The notes under the pieces are model-generated. The model ran no database searches, was not told where the DNA came from, and worked only from the letters and a program-made list of their open reading frames with translations. Positions 53,350 through 62,998 of a stretch of DNA of 64,000 bases are shown in pieces. Source of the stretch: Parasedimentitalea huanghaiensis (GTDB lineage: Bacteria > Pseudomonadota > Alphaproteobacteria > Rhodobacterales > Rhodobacteraceae); contig NZ_WQLV01000001.1 in NCBI RefSeq assembly GCF_009753675.1, positions 62,001 through 126,000 of the forward strand, written 5' to 3'. Position numbers and translations under genes: made by a program. Each line of letters begins with the position of its first letter. Position 1 is the stretch's first letter.

Positions 53350-55200
53350 ATGCGTTCGGTATGGGGGCATTCATCACGAATCTGGAGAGCCATTGCTGCA
53401 ATTGTCATTGTTGGAGTGTTGGTTGGAGCTTTGCTGTTCCTGGAGCATTCCGCGCGGAAGGCCGAAGCCCAACAAGCTTACAACCTTTCTTCATTGACCT
53501 GGAAGGTGAGCGAAACTCTTTTTGAATCCCAAAGACTCCAAATGGCAATGCTGGAGTATAAGGATGATCCCAACAGCCTGGATGGCCTTGTTTTGGCGAC
53601 CGAAATCCTGTGGAGTCGGCTCGGTGTAATTGGCGACAACGCAGCCATACAACATGATGGGCTAAGTGAAATTGTTGCCGCGTACTACGACTTTATGTCC
53701 CGTCATGAGACGGAGATTTATGAACAAACCAAAATTACGCGCGACAAAATTGATGAAATGATTGACGAGTTAGACGTGCTGTCAGCCGCATTGCGCAAAC
53801 TTTGGATTGGCGATTTTCTTCATCAACACCGGGTCATAATTCGTGCCGCAGTTTATGACACTTCCCACGATCAGGAACTTCAAAAAAAACTGATCGTAGT
53901 TTGTATTCTGATCTTGGTTAGCTATCTGATTGGCGAGTGCCTTAACGCTTTCCAAGTTGCTTCAAAAGAACGCTCACTGCGTGAACAGGCCACATCGGCC
54001 AGCGCCGCTAAAAGTGCCTTTATTGCCAACGTCAGTCATGAAATTCGAACGCCCCTAAACGGTGTAATTGGCATGGCACAAGAGCTGTCGGAAACATCGC
54101 TGAAAGCAGAGCAGAAAGATCAAGTTGACATTATTCTGTCATCTGGTGAGTTGCTTCTAAGCACGATTAACGATGTCCTAGACCTGTCCAAAGTCGAATC
54201 CACGGAAGTTACGCTGGAACCGCGTATTTTCGACCCAGTCAAACAATTGAAACAGACGGTCTCGTTGCACAAAGCGAATGCCCGAGCCAAAGATCTGGTG
54301 CTGGACTTTAAAATACGAGGTGACTTTCCGAGCCGGGCCAGTGGTGACCCAATGCGGTTGAGCCAAGTGATCAACAATCTTCTTTCTAACGCCATCAAAT
54401 TCACAGACAAAGGGCGAGTTCACATTCAAGCCACATGTGAAGAGATCACAGGAAGCGACAATTTCAAGCTGACCGTTGAGGTTGCCGATACTGGGCCGGG
54501 GATCGCGACCGCCTCACTTAGACATGTTTTCCAACCCTTTTTTCAGGTCGATTCAACAACGACGCGCAGGAATAGTGGGACAGGGCTTGGGTTGACGATA
54601 TCAAAGACAATTTGTCGTGCGATGGGTGGCGATCTTTCTGTCCAAAGCAAAACGGGCGTCGGTAGTACATTTACCGCGGATTTCTGTTTGAGCGTGGCTG
54701 CTGAGAAAGGTGATGTACCGTCGGTGTCATTGTTCCAACCTGATACGTCTACTCACCCGGATGTCTTGGGGCAAACAGCGACCTCCAGTCGCGTGAAAGA
54801 CCTCGATGACCCTGCGCAAAAGAAAAACCTTCGTATTCTGCTGGTCGATGATAGCTCTACCAACCGCAAGATCGCGAAGATGTTTATCGAGCCAAGGTGT
54901 TGCCAGATTTCCGAGGCAGCCACAGGGGCACAAGCCGTAGCAGCGGCAGCGACCGAAAGCTTTGATGTAATACTAATGGATATTCAGATGCCAGAGATGG
55001 ACGGTGTCGAGGCTACCGCACGGATCCGAGAGCATGAAAAACGTAAAAATCGCAGCCCTGTTCCCATTTTTGCTTTGACAGCTAACGTTATGACCCACCA
55101 GGTAAAAAACTACCTTGATCAGGGGATGAACCAAGTCGTGGCTAAGCCAATCAGAAAAGTAGAACTCCTAGCTTTGCTCGAGGCGTTCCCTGTCCAATAG
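53350..55200 (+). CDS. Hybrid sensor histidine kinase with C-terminal receiver
   Basis: A 616-residue kinase: two membrane helices (about residues 11-32 and 179-197) with a periplasmic helical region between them, then HisKA with H230 in NVSHEIRTPLNG, an HATPase domain (NNLLSNAIKFTD, VADTGPGIA, GTGLGLTISKTI), and a receiver with D544 in VILMDIQMPEMDG. No HPt is present, so an external HPt protein or direct regulator is needed. It is the second gene of a two-gene unit with the molybdopterin-oxidoreductase-like protein. Confidence 0.92.
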   Translation: MRSVWGHSSRIWRAIAAIVIVGVLVGALLFLEHSARKAEAQQAYNLSSLTWKVSETLFESQRLQMAMLEYKDDPNSLDGLVLATEILWSRLGVIGDNAAIQHDGLSEIVAAYYDFMSRHETEIYEQTKITRDKIDEMIDELDVLSAALRKLWIGDFLHQHRVIIRAAVYDTSHDQELQKKLIVVCILILVSYLIGECLNAFQVASKERSLREQATSASAAKSAFIANVSHEIRTPLNGVIGMAQELSETSLKAEQKDQVDIILSSGELLLSTINDVLDLSKVESTEVTLEPRIFDPVKQLKQTVSLHKANARAKDLVLDFKIRGDFPSRASGDPMRLSQVINNLLSNAIKFTDKGRVHIQATCEEITGSDNFKLTVEVADTGPGIATASLRHVFQPFFQVDSTTTRRNSGTGLGLTISKTICRAMGGDLSVQSKTGVGSTFTADFCLSVAAEKGDVPSVSLFQPDTSTHPDVLGQTATSSRVKDLDDPAQKKNLRILLVDDSSTNRKIAKMFIEPRCCQISEAATGAQAVAAAATESFDVILMDIQMPEMDGVEATARIREHEKRKNRSPVPIFALTANVMTHQVKNYLDQGMNQVVAKPIRKVELLALLEAFPVQ

Positions 55201-55388
55201 ATTGCGCAATTAGAGACCTTTGATCATCCCTGCTGCAATTTTTAACTTTTGGTCACCCTACCAACAAAGGAAAAAGCGTTTAAATACAGCGCCAAGTGTT
55301 TAATCGGTCATTCGCGACGTTAGCCACTGTTCAATCCGGAATTGCATCTTGGTGTGGGCAGATCATGTAACAGTCAGCAATCTACAAG

Positions 55389-55919
55389 TTCAACATCACG
55401 CCAAATCTACTGGACCGGAACTTCACAGCCGATCAATCCAATCAAAAATGGGCTGGTGACATCAGCTATGTCTGGACGCGTGAGGGTTGGCTCTATCTGG
55501 CTGTGATCCTGGATCTGCATTCCCGACGCGTCATCGGCTGGGCTGTGAGTAACCGCATGAAGCATAACCTCGCGATCCGAGCGTTGAAGATGGCAGGCGC
55601 GTTCCGGCAACCACCCAAAGGCTGCATTCATCACACGGATTGCGGGTAACAATATTGCTCACATGACTACCAGAAAATCCTGCGCCAGCACGGGTTCAAG
55701 GTATCAATGTCTGGGAAGGGCAATTGCTATGACAATGCGGCGGTCGAGACGTTCTTCAAGACCATCAAAGCTGAGCTAATTTGGCGGCACGCTTGGGAGC
55801 CGTGGCAAAAGGCTGAGATGGCGATCTTCGAATACATAAATGGGTTCTACAATCCACGCCGCCGTCACTCAGCACTGGGCTGGAAAAGTCCCGTCGCTTT
55901 CGAAAGGAAAGTGCCCTAA
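55389..55919 (+). pseudogene. IS3 family transposase (orfB) remnant
   Basis: One frame from 55389 to 55919 encodes the C-terminal integrase core of an IS3 orfB: FNITPNLLDRNFTADQSNQK, then WAGDISYVW (first Asp), HHTDCG (second Asp) and NAAVETFFKTIKAEL (Glu), ending RRRHSALGWKSPVAFERKVP. The N-terminal half and orfA are missing. A TAA at about 55648-55650 (DCG-stop-QYCSHDYQ) breaks the frame where the family has a Ser. It is therefore doubly dead. Confidence 0.85.
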
Positions 55920-55928
55920 ACGAGCACT

Positions 55929-55957
55929 TGGAGCGGCACAAAAGCGAGACAGGACCA
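55929..55957. repeat. Candidate right terminal inverted repeat of the IS3 remnant
   Basis: TGGAGCGGCACAAAAGCGAG followed by ACAGGACCA begins ten bases after the transposase stop and ends in CA as IS3 ends do. No left counterpart is visible, so the element is truncated on the left. Confidence 0.45.
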
Positions 55958-56343
55958 ATCGCCGACTTTTTCACAAAAAGTAGCCGGTTTCAGTGGCGTG
56001 CTCTTTACGATAGTGACGAAAAGGGCCGGGAGCGCGAAACGGTTTTGGGCCGTTAGTATCAATCTCAAACACTGCCATGCATGCTGGCCGCCGGCATCCG
56101 GCAACTTTGGCTCAATTCGAGCGTTCTCCTCGACTTTCACAGAGCTCTGCATTGGGCCGGTTGTTTATGCAACTTGGATGTCAGAAGCACCTCGATTGTG
56201 GCGACCTATTCTGAGAACGAAAGGAATGGCTTTACGCCCACCCGGTACCAAATAAGGAAGGCGGATTTTCTATACAGCTTGGGGGGGATGGCATCATCCA
56301 GCCTGATTGGAGAGTTAACCAACCCGAGTCCCCCAGATCATCG
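55958..56343. other. Gap after the IS3 remnant
   Basis: 386 bases without a convincing gene. Open frames overlap on both strands (for example 56081-56446 plus) but none has a family-like sequence or ribosome-binding site. It is probably decayed DNA beside the element. Confidence 0.3.
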
Positions 56344-57009
56344 TCAGGCCGCTAATTTTGGCAACGCAAGCTGCATGGCAATCTCACGGGTTGCTTTCTC
56401 GGCCAGTTCGACAGATCTCTGGTGCCGGGTATCTTTGAATTCTTGATACTCGATAGCCACTGTCTGAATTTCGGCAGCGTTCGCCCCCAAATAATGCGCA
56501 CAAGCTGCGATTGCCGGATCAAGGGCGTTCATGTGCGAGCGCATGCCGCCTGCATGAAAACCGAATTCCCCCCTGGAAGAGAGCACAACGAGTTTCTTTC
56601 CTGAAAGGATGGGCTCGATGGGATAGTCTCCGCGCGACAGATCAAAAGAGAAGGTCCGATCAATCCGTGCGACGTGGTCAATCCAGCACTTCAATGGTGC
56701 GGGTATTCCGTAGTTGTACATTGGTACGCCGAGGGTGATGACATCAGCTTTATCTAGCTCGTCGATCAACTGATCAGAGAGCTGCAGGCGCTCATGCATC
56801 CAGGTTTCACGTTCTTTGAATGGCGTAAACGCAGCGTGAATGAACTCTTGGTCAATTGCCGGAAATGGATTGTGCCCAACATCACGAACAATCACTTCAC
56901 TACCCGGAGCATGTTTCAGAAAAGTCTCTTCAAACAGACCAGTCAGATTTCGGGTCAGGGAACGCTCTTCAAACTGAGCACTGGCATCAATGCGCAATAG
57001 TGTTGCCAT
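56344..57009 (-). CDS. azoR: FMN-dependent NADH-azoreductase
   Basis: AzoR is a flavodoxin-fold NAD(P)H quinone/azo reductase that also protects from electrophilic quinones. The 221-residue protein starts ATLLRIDASAQFEERSLTRN, has the FMN-phosphate region and the loop PMYNYGIPAPLKCWIDHVAR (about residues 95-114), and SSRGEFG. The ATG at 57009 follows AAGGAG. It is divergent from a LysR gene, which is the usual regulator arrangement for this family. Confidence 0.93.
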   Translation of the reverse strand: MATLLRIDASAQFEERSLTRNLTGLFEETFLKHAPGSEVIVRDVGHNPFPAIDQEFIHAAFTPFKERETWMHERLQLSDQLIDELDKADVITLGVPMYNYGIPAPLKCWIDHVARIDRTFSFDLSRGDYPIEPILSGKKLVVLSSRGEFGFHAGGMRSHMNALDPAIAACAHYLGANAAEIQTVAIEYQEFKDTRHQRSVELAEKATREIAMQLALPKLAA

Positions 57010-57154
57010 GGTTTTCTCCTTACAAAACGAAGCCAAAGCGCCTCTTTCAGAGACTGGCTAACAGTGAGGTAACTGCTTGGCAAAATCGAATTTCCGCACT
57101 ACAGGATGAATCCAATTCATCTTGGTTGTGAATGTTGGCCCGAAGGAGAGGTTG

Positions 57155-58039
57155 TTGCGCCGGTTACCCCCTTTGCACGCATTGCGCGCTTTTGAAGCTG
57201 CCGCCCGGCACCTTCACTTCAAGAATGCCGCCGAAGAACTTGGCCTCACACCAACGGCCATCAGCCATCAGGTACGCCAGCTCGAGGACATCCTTGGCCT
57301 TGAGCTATTTCACCGCTTTCCACGCCCCGTGCATTTATCACCTGCGGGCGAGAAACTATTCACAGTCGTGCGGGATTCTCTCGACAACATCGCAGGCGCC
57401 GTTGAGGATCTTTCTGAGGGCGATCATGACAGCCCGCTTAAAATTTCTGTGACCATGGCATTTGCAAGCCGATGGCTTTTGGCCCGCCTGCCTCTCTTGC
57501 GCAAAGAAGCAGGCGTTGACGTTATGGTTGAGGCGGATAACCGCATCGCAGACCTTCATGGATCTGGTATGGATTTCGCAATTCGTTATGCCGAGTTTCC
57601 CGGTGAAGATGCCGAGTGGAAAAAGCTATTTACAGATCAGATTATCCCTGTCTGCGCTCCTGCACTGTTGGATGATCAGGAGCTGCCTACGGCAGAAAAG
57701 ATCGTGAAGCTCCCGTTGCTTCATTACCGTTGGAAGACCAAGTCGCCGAACGCGCCAAGTTGGGAACGTTGGATGGCTCAGGCCAACCTGGACATTAAGG
57801 TAAGACCCGTTGTCCAGTCGTTTTCCGAAGAGATTCACGCCATCGAAGCGGCGGTTAACGGACAAGGTGTCATACTTGCCTCTCAATTTCTCGTCGCTGA
57901 CCTCATAAGCGAAGGCGTGCTGGCGAATATTTCGGAAATCTCTCTGCCAGGTCATTCCTATTGGGCTGTCTTTCTGCCAAACCATCCAAGGCGGCAAGCA
58001 ATCGACCGGCTGATTGAGTGGTTAGATCGGCAAAATTAG
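57155..58039 (+). CDS. GcvA-like LysR family regulator
   Basis: A 294-residue LysR-type regulator: RRLPPLHALRAFEAAARHLH, then the helix-turn-helix LGLTPTAISHQVRQLEDILG (about residues 28-47). The frame is open upstream, but the family begins with M-R-R-L-P-P-L. The TTG at 57155 gives exactly this, six bases after AAGGAG, so I chose it over starts at 57122, 57128 and 57152. It faces azoR across about 145 bases and probably controls it in response to quinones or azo compounds. Confidence 0.88.
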   Translation: MRRLPPLHALRAFEAAARHLHFKNAAEELGLTPTAISHQVRQLEDILGLELFHRFPRPVHLSPAGEKLFTVVRDSLDNIAGAVEDLSEGDHDSPLKISVTMAFASRWLLARLPLLRKEAGVDVMVEADNRIADLHGSGMDFAIRYAEFPGEDAEWKKLFTDQIIPVCAPALLDDQELPTAEKIVKLPLLHYRWKTKSPNAPSWERWMAQANLDIKVRPVVQSFSEEIHAIEAAVNGQGVILASQFLVADLISEGVLANISEISLPGHSYWAVFLPNHPRRQAIDRLIEWLDRQN

Positions 58040-59005
58040 TGCGCCGTCCTGTCGTTTCCCTCGATTCTCGAACCGAGAACTGTGTAGCCTTGGACTGCCA
58101 TCAGTTGTAAAAGTGATTATTTAAAACAGTGGGTTGATGATTTTCTGAGAAGTTGAACTATTCGGTTTCGGTTGCAACATCATTACGCTTTCTGCTTCGA
58201 AGTTCGGGTTCGGCCGAAGCAGCAAATAGATAGGCGGGACCCAAACCTGATCATCGTACCTCAGGATCGAATTTACGGTGTTGGAGACAATTTTTGGATT
58301 GGGCATGACCGCGAGTTGACCCGCACCGTTCCAGAATACCCAAGGGGCCAAACTGTCGTGAAGCCCAAAAGCGAAGCAAACCCCGTCATGGAAGATCTGC
58401 GAAGGAATAAACTACGCTTCAATTGGCTAATGGACTTATTTAGAGGTTGAGCAACAACTAAAAAGCCCCCGCCAAATGACGTGGGGTGTCTCGTTATCTA
58501 AGTGAACCTTCGCTCAGAGTGGCGCAGACCTGACAACAGCCACTGAGTTTATGGCTGTCCACAAAAGTCCGTATGCACTATTTGAGCCCACATTTATGAC
58601 TGATAAACGTGTTTTTAATCACGACAATGTTGTCAACAGATCGGAGGCTAGCCTGCTTGGCTTGTCGATTAAGTGATTAAAACAAAGTAGGTCAGACCTA
58701 CGTTGATCAACAAGTTCAAGTTCTTGGTCAGAACGATTTGGTTGCTTCGAGGATTCCCGTCCGTGGTTTTATTGTCGCCATGGGCTAGTTTTCACTGCGC
58801 CGTGCCGAACCTATTGCCAGATCATGCTTTCGCTCTGGCGCCCGGTACGTGGTTTGTTCGTATATTTGGCAAAGAAAAGGCGAATTCAATGCGGAGGCCC
58901 AAAAAATCACAGGGTATTTGAGCAGTCAGCCCTCTGAAATTGTCGGTGATTTACTTGGTGTCTCGCACTCAGCCTTGTTTGAAGTCACTAGCTTAGGCGG
59001 AAATT
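58040..59005. other. Gene-poor kilobase before the CAU tRNA
   Basis: 966 bases without a convincing gene. Two frames overlap on opposite strands around 58121-58450 (minus: NTVNSILRYDDQVWVPPIYL; plus: RDPNLIIVPQDRIYGVGDNF); neither is a recognised family, and they may be relics. A near-perfect inverted repeat, GTAGGTC-A-GACCTAC, lies at 58687-58701. A weak frame at 58703-58921 has a TTG start and no support. Confidence 0.35.
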
Positions 59006-59082
59006 TGGTAGGCCCGGCAGGACTTGAACCCGCAACCAAAGCGTTATGAGCGCTCTGCTCTAACCAATTGAGCTACAGGCCC
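59006..59082 (-). tRNA. tRNA with CAT anticodon (probably Ile2; Met possible)
   Basis: A 77-nt cloverleaf on the minus strand with encoded CCA: acceptor GGGCCTG, D-arm GCTCAATTGGTTAGAGC, anticodon loop CTCATAA, T-arm GGGTTCAAGTCCT. CAT can be elongator Met or Ile2, whose C34 is modified to lysidine. The GGGCCTG acceptor with GCGCTCATAACGC stem resembles Ile2 genes. A possible -35 (TTGACC) and -10 (TAACCA) with 17-base spacing lie upstream, inside the 3' end of the lysR gene. Confidence 0.85.
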
Positions 59083-59118
59083 GCCGTTTCTGGTGGTTAT
59101 GCAATGCTGCGCAGCAGG

Positions 59119-60054
59119 TCAAGCGGTGATTGCATAGGGATGGGGGTGAACCTGCTGAAATTCCGTCTGAATCGCCTCCAACCTGTCAGCCACGCCTTGC
59201 AGAATGATGTCGAGGCCGCGGCCAGCTGCGTGGCGGGTGGGGTAGACGGCAAAAACGGGTTTATCGGGATTGGAATAGGCCGGTAGCACCTGCTCATATG
59301 TTCCATTGGCCAGTTCTTCGGCAATCATGAAACGCGGCGCTCGGGCAAATCCTGTGCAATTGTCCACCGCTTGTAGGATTAAGTCCGGATCATCTGCCGT
59401 AAAGCCGCCACGTACAGGGGCCTGGAATTCCTTGCCATCCTTAATGATCGGAATGAACCCTTGGGTCTGTTCTTCGTTGTGCTGAACCATTTTCAGACGC
59501 ATCAGATCTTCGATTGCTTCGGGGCGGCCGACCTTGTCCAGATAGGCGGGGGTAGCAAACAGCACCGTTTTTAGCGCCGCGATCTTGCGACCAAAGCCGT
59601 CGGTATCGCCCAAACGCCCCGATCGAATAGCCAGATCATAGCCTTCGCGCACCACGTCAACCAGCCGATCCTCCAGCTTCATCACAATGTTCAGTTCAGG
59701 GTAGGGGGTGCCCAGATCAATCAGCATGGGGCCGACAATCGCACGCCCCAGAATGTTACTGACGCTAAGGCGAAAGGTGCCCGAGACCGTTTCTTTCATG
59801 TCGGTCAGCTCGGTCTGCAATATCTCAAATCCCGATTGAATGGAACGGGCATGCCCAACAACCAGCTCTCCGGCGCGTGTGGTTTGCACGCCTTTGGATG
59901 TGCGATGCAGCAATTGTTCGCCAAACAGGGTTTCCAACTGCTTGATCTGTTGACTGACCGCAGATTGGGTGATGCCAAGCCGTTTGGCGGTGCGGTTCAA
60001 ACTGCCTTCGTCCACTGCGCAGGCAAAGGTTTCCAATAGTCCTAGGCGATCCAT
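59119..60054 (-). CDS. LysR family regulator
   Basis: A 311-residue LysR-type regulator: DRLGLLETFACAVDEGSLNR and LGITQSAVSQQIKQLETLFG (helix-turn-helix, about residues 25-44), then a substrate-binding domain of CrgA/YafC type (VREGYDLAIRSGRL). The ATG at 60054 gives the family start; the frame extends 20 codons upstream. It faces an exported MBL-fold hydrolase gene 118 bases away and is its likely regulator. The CAU tRNA follows its stop closely, so the tRNA promoter overlaps its 3' end. Confidence 0.9.
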   Translation of the reverse strand: MDRLGLLETFACAVDEGSLNRTAKRLGITQSAVSQQIKQLETLFGEQLLHRTSKGVQTTRAGELVVGHARSIQSGFEILQTELTDMKETVSGTFRLSVSNILGRAIVGPMLIDLGTPYPELNIVMKLEDRLVDVVREGYDLAIRSGRLGDTDGFGRKIAALKTVLFATPAYLDKVGRPEAIEDLMRLKMVQHNEEQTQGFIPIIKDGKEFQAPVRGGFTADDPDLILQAVDNCTGFARAPRFMIAEELANGTYEQVLPAYSNPDKPVFAVYPTRHAAGRGLDIILQGVADRLEAIQTEFQQVHPHPYAITA

Positions 60055-60172
60055 ATTGATCCTATAAGCGTTGCTAATAACCGGTATCGCCAAACAGTGG
60101 CTGTTGTCGTGCAAGGTGGCTGACTACCTGTCCTGCACCACGATGATCACGAACTAGGTATTGGAGCCTATT

Positions 60173-61153
60173 ATGACAATCAACCGTAGACATTTTTTGC
60201 AAGGCGCGGCTGCACTGCCGGCTGCCGCCGCGATTTTTCCCGCGACTGCCAGGCAGGCAAGCGCATCAGCCCCCAAAGCTGGCCAACAGGTCCCTGGAGT
60301 CTATCGCTTTACTGTCGGGGATGCTGAGGTCACCGCGTTGTTGGACGGTCACATTGATCTGGGGACCCAACTCATATCTGGATATGACGCGGACAAAGCG
60401 GCCACAGCAATGGCGCGGAATATGCAATCAACAGTAAATGATGCGGTGCGAATTCCGGTGAACGGCTACTTGGTCAACACCGGTGATCGCTTGACGCTGA
60501 TTGATGCGGGCACTGCGCAACTGATGGGGCCAACGTTGGGCAACCTGGGGGCGGGGCTTGCCGCTGCCGGTGTGAAGCCTGCGGATATTGACACTGTGCT
60601 GTTGACCCACATGCACCCAGATCACAGTGGTGGTCTGGTTGATGCCGAGGGCAACGCAGTCTTTGAAAATGCAGAGCTGGCGGTGGCCAAGGCAGAATGG
60701 GATTTTTGGTACGATGATGCCATTCTGGCAGGCGTCCCAGAGGGCAATCAGCCGTTCTTTCATATGGCCCGAAATACCACGTCACCCTACAGAAACCGTC
60801 TGAAACTGATCGAAGGCGAGGCAGAGGTCGCACCGGGGTTCTCATCGCTGCCATTGCCAGGGCACACTCCCGGTCACACCGGCTTTATGCTGAACTCAGG
60901 CAATTCTTCGCTGCTGTTCTGGGGCGATGTTATCCATATGACCGGGCTTCAGTTTGCCCATCCAGACTGGACCATCGCCTATGACATGGACCCAGCCCAA
61001 ACTGCCGAAACCCGCCGTAAAATGATGGACCAGGCCGTGGCTGACAACCTGCTTGTCACCGGCGCACACATTGATTTCCCCGGACTGGGCCGTGTGCATC
61101 GAGATGGCGATGCCTATCGTTATCAGGCTGCTCCCTGGCAATACGCCCTGTAA
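60173..61153 (+). CDS. Tat-exported MBL-fold hydrolase (methyl-parathion-hydrolase-like group)
   Basis: A 326-residue protein with a twin-arginine signal ([17 protein letters not shown]) and an MBL fold. The metal ligands are in [12 protein letters not shown] (about residues 145-156), [11 protein letters not shown] and FWGDVIHM. The N-terminal [20 protein letters not shown] resembles the methyl-parathion-hydrolase and quorum-quenching lactonase group. Substrates could be lactones or esters; this is inference. The ATG at 60173 follows GGAG; a TTG at 60161 is less likely. It is divergent from the LysR gene. Confidence 0.88.
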   Translation: MTINRRHFLQGAAALPAAAAIFPATARQASASAPKAGQQVPGVYRFTVGDAEVTALLDGHIDLGTQLISGYDADKAATAMARNMQSTVNDAVRIPVNGYLVNTGDRLTLIDAGTAQLMGPTLGNLGAGLAAAGVKPADIDTVLLTHMHPDHSGGLVDAEGNAVFENAELAVAKAEWDFWYDDAILAGVPEGNQPFFHMARNTTSPYRNRLKLIEGEAEVAPGFSSLPLPGHTPGHTGFMLNSGNSSLLFWGDVIHMTGLQFAHPDWTIAYDMDPAQTAETRRKMMDQAVADNLLVTGAHIDFPGLGRVHRDGDAYRYQAAPWQYAL

Positions 61154-61266
61154 AGGGCGAAAAAAACACCTGCCGCGCCTTGTTTTTGGGGCGCGGCGGA
61201 ATCGCTTATTTCATTCTTGTGGACGTTGCGTTAAAGGCTGCGCAACTCATACCAAGGAGCCCGGCG

Positions 61267-62313
61267 ATGACCACTGGCAAAAACGGCCTGACCTATGCAG
61301 ATGCAGGCGTGGATATTGATGCAGGCAACGCGCTGGTAGACCGGATCAAACCGGCCGCCAAACGCACTAACCGCTCGGGAGTGATGAGCGGACTGGGTGG
61401 ATTTGGCGCTCTGTTCGACCTCAAGGATGCAGGCTACAGCGATCCGATCCTGGTTGGAGCCACCGATGGCGTGGGTACTAAGTTGCGGATTGCCATCGAC
61501 ACCGGTGTTGTTGACGGCGTTGGCATCGACCTGGTCGCCATGTGCGTCAACGATCTGGTCTGTCAGGGTGCTGAACCGCTGTTCTTCCTGGACTATTTTG
61601 CCACTGGCAAGCTCGAGATGGAAACAGCCGCACGCATCATCGAAGGCATCGCCGAAGGCTGCCTGCGGTCGAACTGCGCACTGATTGGTGGCGAAACCGC
61701 CGAAATGCCGGGTATGTATCCCAAAGGTGACTTTGACCTGGCCGGTTTCTCGGTTGGAGCTATGGAGCGCGGCACTGCGCTGCCTGCTGACGTGGCCGAA
61801 GGTGATGTGCTACTGGGGCTGGCTTCGGACGGTGTGCATTCCAACGGCTACTCTCTTGTGCGTCGTCTGGTCGAAGTCTCGGGCCTGGGCTGGGATGATG
61901 ACTGCCCCTTTGCCGATGGATCCTTAGGCGAGGCTCTGCTGACACCAACACGTCTGTACGTAAAATCCTGTCTGGCCGCTGTGCGGGCAGGGGGCGTGCA
62001 TGCGCTGGCCCATATCACTGGCGGTGGCCTGACCGAAAACCTGCCGCGCGTGTTGCCCGATGATCTGGGCGCCGACATCGACCTGAACGCCTGGGAACTG
62101 CCCGGCGTGTTCCAGTGGATGGCCAAGACCGGCGGTATCGCTGAATCCGAGATGCTGAAGACATTCAACTGCGGCATCGGCATGATCCTGTCTGTTTCGG
62201 CAGATAAGGCTGACGCCCTGACCGAGCTGCTGAGTGCCGAAGGCGAAACTGTTTCGCGCCTTGGCACTGTCACCGCAGGCGAAGGCATGCGCTATTCGGG
62301 CAAATTGCTGTGA
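61267..62313 (+). CDS. purM: Phosphoribosylformylglycinamidine cyclo-ligase
   Basis: PurM closes the imidazole ring to give 5-aminoimidazole ribonucleotide in purine synthesis. The 348-residue protein starts [20 protein letters not shown], has the GFGALFDL and [13 protein letters not shown] motifs (about residues 44-78), [11 protein letters not shown] (about 142) and [14 protein letters not shown]. The ATG at 61267 follows AAGGAG. It overlaps purN by four bases, giving a purMN unit, followed by rnd. Confidence 0.97.
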   Translation: MTTGKNGLTYADAGVDIDAGNALVDRIKPAAKRTNRSGVMSGLGGFGALFDLKDAGYSDPILVGATDGVGTKLRIAIDTGVVDGVGIDLVAMCVNDLVCQGAEPLFFLDYFATGKLEMETAARIIEGIAEGCLRSNCALIGGETAEMPGMYPKGDFDLAGFSVGAMERGTALPADVAEGDVLLGLASDGVHSNGYSLVRRLVEVSGLGWDDDCPFADGSLGEALLTPTRLYVKSCLAAVRAGGVHALAHITGGGLTENLPRVLPDDLGADIDLNAWELPGVFQWMAKTGGIAESEMLKTFNCGIGMILSVSADKADALTELLSAEGETVSRLGTVTAGEGMRYSGKLL

Positions 62314-62909
62314 GCGGACACAAAAAGGTCGCCATCCTGATTTCGGGTGGCGGTTCCAACATGATGACGCTGGTAAATAGTATGACCGGCGATCATCCAG
62401 CGCGTCCTTGTCTGGTGCTGTCCAACAATGCCGACGCTGGTGGGCTTAAGAAAGCCGCCGAGGCTGGTGTGGCCACCGCCGTTGTCGACCACCGCCCGTT
62501 CAAGGGTGACCGGCAGGCGTTTGAGGCCGAGCTGGTGAAACCGATCCTCGATTCCGGTGCCGACATCGTCTGTTTGGCTGGCTTCATGCGGGTGCTGACC
62601 TCGGGTTTTGTTAGCCGGTTTCAGGGCCAGATGCTCAATATCCACCCGTCTTTGCTGCCCAAATACACCGGATTGCACACCCATGCCCGCGCGCTTGAAG
62701 CGGGCGATGCAGAACATGGCTGTTCGGTTCACGAAGTTACAGCCGTACTGGATGATGGTCCACTTTTGGGACAGGCACGCTTGCCGGTGCTGACAGGCGA
62801 TACACCAGACACACTTGCAGCCCGTGTTTTGGAGCAAGAACACATACTCTACCCAGCGGTCCTGCACCGCTACGCCGCTGATGACCGCACCCCAGTTTTG
62901 CTGGGCTGA
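62310..62909 (+). CDS. purN: Phosphoribosylglycinamide formyltransferase
   Basis: PurN formylates GAR with 10-formyltetrahydrofolate. The 199-residue protein opens with the substrate loop [16 protein letters not shown] and contains the catalytic His/Asp region [20 protein letters not shown] and [14 protein letters not shown]. It begins at GTG 62310, overlapping the purM stop, so it is translationally coupled. Length is normal for the family. Confidence 0.96.
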   Translation: MSGHKKVAILISGGGSNMMTLVNSMTGDHPARPCLVLSNNADAGGLKKAAEAGVATAVVDHRPFKGDRQAFEAELVKPILDSGADIVCLAGFMRVLTSGFVSRFQGQMLNIHPSLLPKYTGLHTHARALEAGDAEHGCSVHEVTAVLDDGPLLGQARLPVLTGDTPDTLAARVLEQEHILYPAVLHRYAADDRTPVLLG

Positions 62910-62998
62910 AACTGCGCAACTGGCGGCGCGGTTTGCAATGCCCCCCACAAGCGCGTATCACCGTTGGAACGCATAAAAGCTAAGAAAAGACGCGATTT

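Noticed and set aside
55407-55652. An 81-codon minus-strand frame
   Set aside because: Exact antisense of the IS3 transposase core; it exists only because the sense strand is coding-like.
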